Positions 51,004 to 58,854 of a stretch of 64,000 bases of DNA are shown here, piece by piece (positions within the stretch are counted from its first letter, which is position 1; every line of letters begins with the position of its first letter). The notes beneath the pieces were generated by a model, which was not told the origin of the DNA, did no database searches, and saw only the letters and a list, made by a program, of their open reading frames with translations. Origin of the DNA: Rhodococcus ruber (GTDB taxonomy: Bacteria > Actinomycetota > Actinomycetes > Mycobacteriales > Mycobacteriaceae); assembly GCF_027270735.1 (NCBI RefSeq), contig NZ_JAPWIJ010000005.1:62001-126000 (forward strand), read 5' to 3'. The position numbers were made by a program, and so were the translations under genes.

Positions 51004-51939
51004 GTGACCCGGATTGTCATCAGCGGAGCTTCAGGCGACTTGGCTCGCCGTGTCGCGCAGCAACTTCTCGCCGCGGACCCGCTTCGGGAACTGATCCTGG
51101 TCACTCGCACCCCGGCCAGTATCAGCAATCGGGGCTCGAATGTCGTTGTGCGTGAGGGCGACTTCGAGAGGCCTGAGCTTTTCGAGGAAGCTTACCGCGG
51201 TGGCGACGTGCTGCTACTGGTGAGCGGGCTGAACCTCGGTCGCCGCACGCTCGAACATCGCAATGCAATCGAGGCCGCGAAGAAGGCCGGAATCGGCCAC
51301 ATCGTCTACACCTCCGTCGGTGGTGTGCAGTCGGGGAATCCAGCACTATCGGCCGTCGATCACTACCAGACCGAACATGACCTTCGCACAAGTGGACTCG
51401 CGTACACGATCATGAGGAATTCGCTGTACGCCGAGATCGTCGGTGCGATCTGGTTGGCACCCGCCGCGCGCCAGGGCAACCTCCAGATGGCCGCAGGTAA
51501 CGGCTCTCTGGCACCGGTGTCCAAGGTCGATGTCGCGAGGGCCGCTACCGCCGTGTTGGCCGAACCTGCTCGACATACCGGTGCAGTCTACGAAATTACC
51601 GGGCCGGATTTATTGACCATGACCGACATTGTTCGGCTCGGATCCGAGGTGCTCGGGTCCGAAATCTCCTACACCCCGGTATCGGAACAGCAGCGGCTCG
51701 AATTCTTCGACTCGGTCGGAATGCCGCGAACCTACGACCCGAACATGCCGCTCAGTCCCGAGGGGCACATGTGGGCCAGCGACGAGCTGATCTCGGCGGA
51801 GGTAGCGGTCGCCCGCGGATACCAGGCCCTGCTATCGGGACACGTCGAGCAGATAACAGGACAGCGCCCAGCATCGCTGCGCACTGTCCTCGAATCCGTG
51901 AAAGACGTTCGATACGACCTGATCGGTTCATCTGCTTGA
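51004..51939 (+). CDS. NmrA-like NAD(P)-binding protein, paralogue 2
   Basis: 311 residues from GTG at 51004, with GGAGGT six bases upstream; the longer open frame has no ribosome site. It aligns end to end with the protein at 46254: IVISGASGDLARRVAQQLLA, LILVTRTPASISNRG, YRGGDVLLLVSGLNLGRR, GIGHIVYTSVGGVQSGNPA and FFDSVGMPRTYDPNMPLSPE, with few gaps. The two therefore arose by duplication and now bracket the transporter, regulator and OYE genes. Probably an NADPH-dependent reductase or sensor; the substrate is unknown. Confidence 0.83.
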   Translation: MTRIVISGASGDLARRVAQQLLAADPLRELILVTRTPASISNRGSNVVVREGDFERPELFEEAYRGGDVLLLVSGLNLGRRTLEHRNAIEAAKKAGIGHIVYTSVGGVQSGNPALSAVDHYQTEHDLRTSGLAYTIMRNSLYAEIVGAIWLAPAARQGNLQMAAGNGSLAPVSKVDVARAATAVLAEPARHTGAVYEITGPDLLTMTDIVRLGSEVLGSEISYTPVSEQQRLEFFDSVGMPRTYDPNMPLSPEGHMWASDELISAEVAVARGYQALLSGHVEQITGQRPASLRTVLESVKDVRYDLIGSSA

Positions 51940-52373
51940 TCGCCCCGAACCCGCTCTCCACTCTATTCGGTCTCAGTTGCCGGAAACTAGAGGCGAAGAG
52001 CGCCTACGACGCAGTAGAGGATCTGCAACGAGGGCGATACTCAGCGAATCCGCTCCTATTCTGATGAGCCGCCTTACTGGACCCGACGGGCGATCGTGGA
52101 CGCAACCATCCTCTGGTGCTCGAGCACAACACCCTGTTCTATGACTTGGTCGAGACGACCCGAACTCTACGTTGGGGGGTCACTCTTGCCGACGACGAAG
52201 GGTGCAGACGGGCTCGTCATCGAGCATGTGACGGGTCTAGGGCACCGCGACATCACGATACTGTCGGTACCGTGATGTCGGACGAACGGCGCAGCCCGAG
52301 GCGACGGCGCTAGCACGGCACTCCGACGGGGCTACCGCACTTCCTGGGGACTACGTGTTCGGGCCAAGGTTCC

Positions 52374-52552
52374 GGGAACGTCGGGCTCGCAGACCAATTG
52401 GCCGCACTGCGGCGGGCGAACGACAACGCCGAGGCATTCGGCGGCTACCCCGACTCGATTACTGTGCTCGGTGAATCGGCCGGCGGAACCTCGACGTTCG
52501 CCACCTCACCTCGCCAACGACCGAAGGGTTGATCGACCGTGCCATCTTCTAG
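52374..52552 (+). pseudogene. Type-B carboxylesterase remnant
   Basis: Translation gives [20 protein letters not shown], then [20 protein letters not shown], the region around the catalytic serine elbow (GESAGG) of para-nitrobenzyl-esterase-type carboxylesterases. The frame is broken at TGA (52530), and the expected continuation GLIDRAIF appears in the +2 frame, ending in TAG where the family has Gln. The rest of a ~500-residue gene is absent. The 435 bases between 51939 and here hold no gene; a 10-bp inverted repeat (CGACATCACG, 13 bases, CGTGATGTCG) lies at 52248-52280. Confidence 0.7.
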
Positions 52553-52713
52553 TCCGGATCCTGCCGTCTCGCGTGGCCCGCGGGCACCTTTTTCCCAGGA
52601 CTCCCCGCGTCGTCGTCTCTGATTTCGTTGTTCGACAGCGAGGCTTACAGTTCTGCGGTGACCTCAGCGAGGTGCATCTCGTCGCCGGCAGTGCGATGAG
52701 CGTCGATCAACTC

Positions 52714-53046
52714 TCACATCTCGAACTCGACGACCTGACGAACGTGAACGGACCCGTATGCAGCGGTCGGAATCTTGGCCGCATACGCAACAGCGGCGTC
52801 GAGATCGGCCGCTTCGATCGTGTAATAGCCGGCAACTATCGATCCTGCCGCTTCCGCCTTGCTCGTTACGACAGTGCCATTGTCGACGGTCACCACCACA
52901 GCGTCCTCGATCGGATGAAAGCCCGCCTCGTGCAGGGCGATACCCGCTTCGGTGAACTCGGCGTCCAACGTCATCCACTGCTCGACCTCGGCTTCGGTCG
53001 GACCGGCTACCGCCGGGTCATACGAGTAGAGGAGGGTGAACTTCAT
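52714..53046 (-). CDS. YCII-related (DGPF-type) small protein
   Basis: 110 residues from ATG at 53046, with AAGGAGC nine bases upstream; a longer frame has no ribosome site. The sequence KFTLLYSYDPAVAGPTEAEV, WMTLDAEFTEAGIALHEAGF and a C-terminal GYYTIEAADLDAAVAYAAKI fits the YCII-related family, a dimeric alpha+beta barrel fold often next to ECF sigma factors. No sigma factor is seen here. Biochemical role unknown. Confidence 0.78.
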   Translation of the reverse strand: MKFTLLYSYDPAVAGPTEAEVEQWMTLDAEFTEAGIALHEAGFHPIEDAVVVTVDNGTVVTSKAEAAGSIVAGYYTIEAADLDAAVAYAAKIPTAAYGSVHVRQVVEFEM

Positions 53047-53319
53047 AACTGCTCCTTCGCGAATCGTCACAGCACCCGAATGGGCTCGGATATATGAAAG
53101 CAGACAATACGGGCGGAGGAAACTCACCGCACGACACACGTGGAACGTCCGCCGAGCATCCTGCAACAACATCAAAGGTGTAGCCCGAGTCGGTGCGACA
53201 ACCACGCACGATAGACCACCGCCCGATCGTTCGACTCGAACACGTTCCGGCGCAGCAAGTTTCGACGAAACATCGAGATCCCACTCACCGAGCGCACACC
53301 AGGGTTACGTCATCGCCCG

Positions 53320-53958
53320 TCACCGGTGCACGTAGAACGCGGTGGTGGCCTCCACCGCGGCCGCGACGTGGCCCGGTTCCCCGCCGCCGGCCAGGTGCGC
53401 CTCACCCCACGCGGCAGCGCTGCGCCGGCTGAACTCCCGACCGGCGGCCGACGCACCGAACTCCCCGTGCTCGACCACCTCGCCGCCAGAGAGGAAGCTC
53501 GCGAGCGTGAGCAGATGCAGGTCCCAGCCGACACCACCCGCACCAGGACCGTAAGTGGGGAACATGGGCTCACCGACGGCCGCAGCATGGACCAGCTCGA
53601 ACTCGGTGCCTCCGCTCGATCCAGGAGACAGGCGCACCTCGACCTCGCTCGTTCCCGGCCACTCGTCCGCGCCGGGCCCGAACATCCAAGACACCCGCAG
53701 CACGCGCGGCGGCTCGCACTCGAGGATCTCGCCGTGCTCGCCGCCGTCGAGCTCGAATGCCCCGCCGAGGCGCAGGTCGCCGGTGACCGGCTTCATCCAG
53801 CGACCGATCCGCTCAGGGTTGGTGATGGCGTCCCACACGTCATCGAGGGGCGCGTCGTAGCGACGCGTGAGCTCCATCGTGTAAGCCTCCCCAGCAGGAA
53901 GGGTTGCTGTGCCCATTTTCCGGCGGGCCGCGGACAGTTCGTCGAGTACATCTTTCAT
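53320..53958 (-). CDS. SRPBCC / AHSA1-domain protein
   Basis: 212 residues. The START-like fold is visible from residue 28: MELTRRYDAPLDDVWDAITN, PERIGRWMKPVTGDLRLGGA, GEILECEPPRVLRVSWMFG, VEVRLSPGSSGGTEFELVHA and the C-terminal helix GVGWDLHLLTLASFLSGGE. These proteins bind hydrophobic ligands in a deep cavity. The gene is 33 bases downstream of an ArsR regulator, a standard pair. The 270 bases before the YCII gene hold no obvious gene. Confidence 0.85.
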   Translation of the reverse strand: MKDVLDELSAARRKMGTATLPAGEAYTMELTRRYDAPLDDVWDAITNPERIGRWMKPVTGDLRLGGAFELDGGEHGEILECEPPRVLRVSWMFGPGADEWPGTSEVEVRLSPGSSGGTEFELVHAAAVGEPMFPTYGPGAGGVGWDLHLLTLASFLSGGEVVEHGEFGASAAGREFSRRSAAAWGEAHLAGGGEPGHVAAAVEATTAFYVHR

Positions 53959-53991
53959 CGTCGTGCTCCGTCCAGTAGAAAACGCTTGTGC

Positions 53992-54357
53992 CTAGGCTTC
54001 TTCGGCTGCGCCGACGTCGTCGCCGGCAGATCTGCGGGTAGTGCGCTTCCCGCGGGCGAGCTCGGTCTCGAGTGCGTCGAGCCTCTGGTCCCAGAATCTG
54101 CGGAACCGGTCCAGCCACGCGTCGACTTCGCTCAACGGCCCGGCCTCCACGGCGTAGAACCGACGAGCCCCCTCTGCCCGTACCGATGCGAACCCCTGCT
54201 CACGCAGAACACGCAAATGCTGAGACACAGCAGGCTGCGACACCGCGAACTCGGCCCGTACGACGTCCGTGATCGCGCCCGAAGTTTGCTCACCATCGGC
54301 AAGTAACTCCAGAATGCGCCGACGCACCGGATCGCCGAGTACATCGAACGCGTTCAC
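53992..54357 (-). CDS. ArsR-family regulator paired with the SRPBCC gene
   Basis: 121 residues from GTG at 54357. A longer frame from ATG at 54402 would contain a palindrome inside the coding region, so the shorter start is preferred; no ribosome site is clear for either. The winged helix is VLGDPVRRRILELLADGEQT, VRAEFAVSQPAVSQHLRVLR and EQGFASVRAEGARRFYAVEA. There are no metal-binding cysteines, as in the ArsR branch linked to AHSA1 proteins. It probably represses its own operon. Confidence 0.85.
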   Translation of the reverse strand: MNAFDVLGDPVRRRILELLADGEQTSGAITDVVRAEFAVSQPAVSQHLRVLREQGFASVRAEGARRFYAVEAGPLSEVDAWLDRFRRFWDQRLDALETELARGKRTTRRSAGDDVGAAEEA

Positions 54358-54379
54358 GAAGAAACCATACCAACTTTCG

Positions 54380-54389
54380 CTTATATAAG
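54380..54389. promoter_or_regulatory. Probable ArsR operator
   Basis: CTTATATAAG, a perfect 10-bp palindrome flanked by CTTTC/GAAAG-like arms, 23 bases upstream of the GTG of the ArsR gene. AT-rich palindromes of this kind are usual ArsR binding sites. Confidence 0.55.
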
Positions 54390-54570
54390 AAAGGATTGGC
54401 ATGAATGGAATGGCGCTCGAGGTCAGGCGATGTAGTCCTCTTGTCCCGTCAGCTCCTGATCCGCAACTACTGGGTCCAGGGCACGAGGACCTCGAGCACC
54501 CCCAGTCATCAGGTCCTGAGCGCAGGCGAGGTACCCCATCGACCGTCTTCAGCCCCTACAATTGTCCGTT

Positions 54571-55545
54571 ATGCGTAGGTTGTTCGGTGCTCTGACCGCG
54601 GTTGTCGTTGTATCTCTGTTGGGCTGCTCGTCGAGCGAGTCACCCGATCCCGTACCAGCGACGGGCGCGAACACCTCTGCCGAGTTCCCGGTCACGATCG
54701 AGGGGGCGCACGGTTCGTCCGTGGTCAGCTCGGAGCCCACCCGAGTGGTCGCGCTGTCGTGGACCGACGCCGACATTCTGCTGTCGCTGGGAGTAACGCC
54801 GGTGGCCACCGCCCGAGCCACCGCTACGTCGGGGTTCCAACCGTGGGCCGAGGCCGAGCTGGGCGATCAAGATGCCCCCGCGTTCCTCCAAGGAGCCAAT
54901 GCCGACCTGTCGATCGAAGACGCGCTCGCCTACGAGCCCGACCTGATCGTCGGGACGAAGGCATTCGGACTCGACACCCGCTACGAACAATTGTCGGCGA
55001 TAGCGCCCGTCGTGCACTACGACAGCACACCCTCGGCAGAAACCTGGCAGGACGCCACCAGGACGATCGCGGCCGCGCTCGGGCGCAGCGACGACGGTGA
55101 GCGGATTATCGCCGACACCGACTCGACGGTCGCCGCTGCCGCAGAGGCCAACCCCGACCTGTCCGGCAAGACGTTCACGTTCTTCGTCGGCCCCACCAAC
55201 GGCAGTGTCTACGTGGTCAATTCGACCGACGACGCCGGTGCGCAATTTCTCGACTCGCTCGGTATGCGGCCCACCGACTACGCGACCGGGTTGCCGAACA
55301 GCTCCATTCCGGGGCGAGCGCAGATCACCTACGAGTACCTGGCAGACAACGATGCCGATCTCGTGATCGCGACGGGGCAACCCGCCGACCTCGACGCTTT
55401 CCGAGCGCTCCCCGGTACTGCATCCCTGCCCGCAGTCGCACGCGGGGACTACGTTCCACTCTCTCCGACGGAGGCTCAGTCGATCGCATTCCCGTCGCCA
55501 CTCAGTCTCGAGTGGGCCACCGGCAACATCGTGCCGAAGTTCTGA
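54571..55545 (+). CDS. Iron-siderophore ABC transporter substrate-binding lipoprotein
   Basis: 324 residues from ATG at 54571. The N-terminus MRRLFGALTAVVVVSLLGCS is a lipoprotein signal with the lipobox LLGC. The mature part is a FhuD/FecB-type binding protein: EPTRVVALSWTDADILLSLG, EDALAYEPDLIVGTKAFGLD, YEQLSAIAPVVHYDSTPSAE and ITYEYLADNDADLVIATGQP. It captures ferric siderophore outside the membrane. Permease and ATPase genes are not adjacent, so it may be an orphan receptor serving another system. Confidence 0.87.
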   Translation: MRRLFGALTAVVVVSLLGCSSSESPDPVPATGANTSAEFPVTIEGAHGSSVVSSEPTRVVALSWTDADILLSLGVTPVATARATATSGFQPWAEAELGDQDAPAFLQGANADLSIEDALAYEPDLIVGTKAFGLDTRYEQLSAIAPVVHYDSTPSAETWQDATRTIAAALGRSDDGERIIADTDSTVAAAAEANPDLSGKTFTFFVGPTNGSVYVVNSTDDAGAQFLDSLGMRPTDYATGLPNSSIPGRAQITYEYLADNDADLVIATGQPADLDAFRALPGTASLPAVARGDYVPLSPTEAQSIAFPSPLSLEWATGNIVPKF

Positions 55546-55596
55546 CTGAACCGTCCCGGGTTTGATGCCGCTTCGTTATTTGTGAAAGATGAAGCA

Positions 55597-55668
55597 CATC
55601 GACGCTCTGTGCGGACTCGTGACAACGAGACTCGTTCGTCGCGAACTCGTATCGCCCTCGAGTCAGTA
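55597..55668. repeat. Partial third copy of the long repeat
   Basis: CGACGCTCTGTGCGGACTCG and the bases after it, up to GTATCGCCCTCGAGTCAGT, match the centre of repeats A and B (12699 onward and 56415 onward) with a few changes. Only this ~70-base block is shared. The stretch from 55669 to 55940 holds no gene that I can support. Confidence 0.7.
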
Positions 55669-55940
55669 AGACCGTGCAACTGCGGGCTCCACCGCAACGA
55701 CTTTGCATCTGACGTCAGTTCCAGGACTTCGTCGGCTTCGTCGGACCACCCCGGACCACCGCTTCCGAGCGGTTCCGACGAAAAGTTTGATGCCATCAAC
55801 CAGCAGCGGGTCCCGTGGGGTGCGCGGGCGGTCCCCCGCTCCATGCGGCCTCCCACTGCTGAGGCACGAGAGTGACGCGCGCAGTAGTTGTGCCGAGTCC
55901 GTGCACGCCGGTTTGTGTCCAGATGGACACTAAGGAGGCA

Positions 55941-56668
55941 GTTGTGACAGCGTTGTGACACTGAACAACAGAAAGCGCCGCACACAAGCGCGTGACCTGG
56001 AGAAACACGATTTCATGGCTCAGGAACTCGGCGAACCTCGCGGATCTGAAATCCGCTGTCTCGGTTGTCCACTCAGATCCGTGGGAAGCCACCAAAGTCC
56101 ACGCTACCACCCGAAAAGCACTGTCCTGGTCCAGAAATCTGGATCCATATGGACCGTGGTGCCCCCAGTCGGACTCGAACCGACACTGTGCGGATTTTAA
56201 GTCCCTAGAAGTGGATTCACCTGAACCCCACTGGACTCGATATTTCCTAATTTGCAACGCTTTTCGTGCATCACTGTCCGGGCCAGTCCATGTCCGAACG
56301 TACCGACTTGTGACACTCTCGTGACACCGAACTGCCGCCGATCCTCCAACACCGGACAGTCCTGATCGGTGTCGGACAGCCACGGTATCGAGTGGACGGA
56401 GAGCATCCTGGCGCACCGACGCTCTGTGCGGACTCGTGACAACGAGACTTATTCGTCGCCAACCCACATCGCCCTCGAATCAGTCGAAAAGTGCAACGGC
56501 GAACCCCACCGCATTGATCCAACGGCATGTCGGACAAATGCTGCTCCAGGCGAGGCGTTAACCATCCGGCGATGATACTGACGGAAGCGAACAATTGCCG
56601 AGTTGCCAACAACAGACACGATGCCGCCGACGACATCACGCGGAAACGGCAGTTACCGCACCGTCAAG
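55941..56668. repeat. Long direct repeat, right copy (repeat B)
   Basis: This is the partner of 12214-12954, in the same orientation and 43,714 bases away at both ends of the well-conserved 628-base part (56040-56668). The internal order is the same: GATCTGAAATCCGC hairpin-like start, tRNA 3' fragment, TTTTCGTGCAT, GTGACACTCTCGTGACACCG, the CGGACTCGTGACAACGAGAC block and TTACCGCACCGTCAAG at the end. Short open frames across it (with translations such as VPPVGLEPTLCGF) are antisense reading of the tRNA fragment and not genes. Confidence 0.85.
56157..56207 (-). pseudogene. tRNA 3'-half fragment, second copy
   Basis: Minus-strand sequence CTAGGGACTTAAAATCCGCA, T-arm GTCGGTTCGAGTCCGAC, acceptor TGGGGGC and ACCA, as in the copy at 12444 with one changed base in the anticodon stem. 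Here TCCGC could pair better with an upstream GGA, so this copy looks slightly less decayed. No D-arm or 5' acceptor strand is found upstream. Confidence 0.6.
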
Positions 56669-56984
56669 AGGTGTTGACGACGTAAGCGTGTGTCGGTGGC
56701 CGGGCTGCGCGATAGTGCAAAGGCTCCGACTATGGAGGAGCGTGTTTCTGACCCGCGGCAAGGGGCTTGCTTAAGCCGGATCGGCGCTGTCGAGGGCCGA
56801 GCGGTGCCCGATCTGCCGCGCGATGCTAGACCGCCCGGTCGAGTTCCGGCAATCTGCACCGTCTACAGGAGACCTAGCCTGCTACGAGCAAGCTTCAAAA
56901 ATTGCCAGCGGCAGTCCTGCGGCAGGCTCTAGCTTCACGACGGTGTCGAGGGCGTTGGCCCACTGGAGTGGTTGCGCCTGATTT
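56669..56984. other. Intergenic stretch between repeat B and the nitro-aromatic cluster
   Basis: About 315 bases. A weak stem (CGTCAA, GAGGTG, TTGACG) follows the repeat end. No gene was recognised. Confidence 0.4.
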
Positions 56985-57009
56985 ACATTACAGAAAGTAG
57001 GTGTAATGT
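56985..57009. promoter_or_regulatory. Inverted repeat upstream of the DUF4863/nitroreductase operon
   Basis: ACATTAC-N11-GTAATGT (56985-56991 and 57003-57009), a perfect 7-bp inverted repeat 54 bases before the ATG at 57063. The likely operator of the operon; the regulator is not in the window. Confidence 0.5.
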
Positions 57010-57062
57010 TACTCACGATTCCCGGGCGAACCGGGTCACACCCCGACACGAGGTATACGTAC

Positions 57063-57575
57063 ATGGACGCACGGCAGCAGCTGATCGATCGCAGTATCCC
57101 GTTCCTGCGTGAGGTCAAGAATCGAACAGCAGGAGCGGGGTTGGAAACCTGGCTCAACGAGAATTACGGGCCCGATTCGTCGTTGTACCGCGAACTCGCG
57201 ACGCTTGTATCAGGCGGGGTGGCCGACGGATGGGCGGCGGACATCGAGGTTCAGGGCCGAGACTACAGACGAAGCCGGATCGCCGAACCCAGCGAAGACC
57301 TCAACTACTTCAGTATCACTGCGGTGTACATGAACAGCGTCCCCCCTATGCGTGGGGAGTACCATCAGCACCCGTACGGCGAGCTCAATCTGGTTGTCCC
57401 CCTTGATGAAAACGCTGAAATTGCGGGACCGCGCGGCTGGCAAGGGGCTGGGTGGACCGCTCCCGGACCCGGCAGTCACCATTACCCCGAAGTGCGGGGC
57501 GGTGCCTTGATCGCGTTGTTCTACCTGCCGGCGGGTCGGATCTCCTATGACATCCGGCCATCGGCCAGCCAATGA
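57063..57575 (+). CDS. DUF4863 protein, 4-hydroxylaminobenzoate lyase-like (PnbB type)
   Basis: 170 residues from ATG at 57063; an upstream ATG at 57006 lies in the operator repeat, so the shorter start is chosen. The sequence ENYGPDSSLYRELATLVSGG, EGADGWAADIE-like VADGWAADIEVQGRDYRRSR, YHQHPYGELNLVVPL (cupin-like metal histidines) and APGPGSHHYPEVRGGALIAL matches the DUF4863 family that includes 4-hydroxylaminobenzoate lyase. That enzyme converts 4-hydroxylaminobenzoate to protocatechuate and ammonia. The next gene is a nitroreductase, which would supply the hydroxylamine. The ring substrate is inferred from family and pairing. Confidence 0.75.
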   Translation: MDARQQLIDRSIPFLREVKNRTAGAGLETWLNENYGPDSSLYRELATLVSGGVADGWAADIEVQGRDYRRSRIAEPSEDLNYFSITAVYMNSVPPMRGEYHQHPYGELNLVVPLDENAEIAGPRGWQGAGWTAPGPGSHHYPEVRGGALIALFYLPAGRISYDIRPSASQ

Positions 57576-57637
57576 GGACGGTGCGGGTGCCGCCGGCGAG
57601 TTCGACTACGGCAGACATCGAGTCCAGGGGAAATTCG

Positions 57638-58318
57638 ATGTCTGTCCGCGACGCGCTTACTAGCCGTCGAAGCGTCCGGGCATTTAGACCCGACCCGATC
57701 CCGACCGCGATCGTCGAGTCACTATTGGAACTTGCGTCCAGTGCGCCGAGCAACTCGAACACTCAGCCGTGGCGCGTTCACGTAGTCACCGGCGCTGCGA
57801 AAGCTGCTCTCACGGCGGCCTTGCTGACGGCTCACGATAACCCAGACAATCTGAGACAGCGTGATTACGAGTACCAACCAAACCCAGAAGATTGGTGCGA
57901 GCCGCTGAAAAGCCGACGCCGCCGGTTCGGTGAGACGCTCTATTCCGACGTGCTGGGGATCGACTCGGAAGATACGCCGGCCAGAGTTGAGCATCATCGC
58001 CGCAACTACGACTTTTTCGGAGCTCCGGTCGGCATCATCCTCACAGTAAACAGGCATGCACTGGACGGTGCATTGATCGACGCTGGATTGTTCTTGCAGG
58101 CGTTGATGATAGCCGCGCGAGCCGCGGGCTTGGACACCTGTCCCCAAGCCTCCTTCATCGACTTCTCGCCGACAATTCGGACGCAGCTAGACATCGATAT
58201 CGACCAACGCATAGTGTGCGGGCTCGCTTTGGGACACGCTGATGGATCGAATCGTCTCAGCCGCTGTATGACCACCAGGCAACCGGTGTCCACGTTCACG
58301 CGTTTCCACAGCAGTTAA
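57638..58318 (+). CDS. Nitroreductase-family protein (nitrobenzoate reductase-like)
   Basis: 226 residues from ATG at 57638, with AGGGGAAA upstream. An ATG at 57572 overlaps the previous stop (ATGA) and would add 22 residues before the conserved start VRDALTSRRSVRAFRPDPIP, so it is less likely. FMN-dependent nitroreductase marks are LELASSAPSNSNTQPWRVHV, GALIDAGLFLQALMIAARAA and IVCGLALGHAD. It reduces nitroaromatics with NAD(P)H, stopping at the hydroxylamine in pathway enzymes. Paired with the DUF4863 lyase it gives the two-step nitrobenzoate to protocatechuate route. Confidence 0.83.
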   Translation: MSVRDALTSRRSVRAFRPDPIPTAIVESLLELASSAPSNSNTQPWRVHVVTGAAKAALTAALLTAHDNPDNLRQRDYEYQPNPEDWCEPLKSRRRRFGETLYSDVLGIDSEDTPARVEHHRRNYDFFGAPVGIILTVNRHALDGALIDAGLFLQALMIAARAAGLDTCPQASFIDFSPTIRTQLDIDIDQRIVCGLALGHADGSNRLSRCMTTRQPVSTFTRFHSS

Positions 58319-58751
58319 TTGCCAACGCTGCGTCGCCATTTTACGCCGAACTAATGCCCCCGGCTTGAAGGTCGACTGGCAGCTGTAGGTGGTTGCCATC
58401 GATTTTGATCGGTGTCCCGCGGATCGAAATCGAGGCTTAAAGGCAGCCCGGACCACTCGGATCGTATGCGTTCGATCCCGTTGGCCCGAATGCTCTTCTC
58501 GAGGCAACGCCCGATGTCGGAGTGCGAAGCTATCTGTTCGCACCGCTGGCGGTCGACTCCGAGCGCGGGCTCGCTTACTTACCTCATGACGCCGTGGAGC
58601 ACGGTTCTTTCCACGTTTCGCGTTGTCATCGCAGACGAGAGACTCGTTTCTTCTTGCGAGAAGACCCCTTGCATGGGCATTCTCGTCGACTTCGAGGCCG
58701 CCCACCAGTGCTCGTCGATCGTATGGCTGGGTTTACGGCCTCAGAAATTAC
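58319..58751. other. Intergenic stretch, no gene seen
   Basis: About 430 bases after the nitroreductase. Open frames here have no protein-like character or ribosome site. The end of the stretch leads into the operator and promoter of the transporter gene. Confidence 0.5.
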
Positions 58752-58772
58752 GTTACAGGTATTGACTGTAAC
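58752..58772. promoter_or_regulatory. Inverted repeat upstream of the aromatic-acid transporter
   Basis: GTTACAG at 58752-58758 and CTGTAAC at 58766-58772, a perfect 7-bp inverted repeat with a 7-base spacer containing ATTGA. It overlaps a TTGACT -35-like element, with TATCGT near 58785 as a possible -10. Likely operator of the transporter/oxygenase genes. Confidence 0.55.
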
Positions 58773-58854
58773 CGAGTAGATTCCTATCGTTGCTCTACCT
58801 CTCGTTCCGTAAAACAAACCGCCGACTTCGGCTGCAACGAACAAAGGATTGCAC

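Noticed and set aside
55955..56324. Open frames with translations such as VPPVGLEPTLCGF and PQSDSNRHCADFKS
   Set aside because: These are the well-known antisense translations of tRNA sequence; they cover the tRNA fragment in repeat B.
12214..56668. Integrase, excisionase or transposase genes between the repeats
   Set aside because: No tyrosine or serine recombinase motifs or IS ends were recognised in any of the identified genes, so the insertion idea rests on the repeats only.
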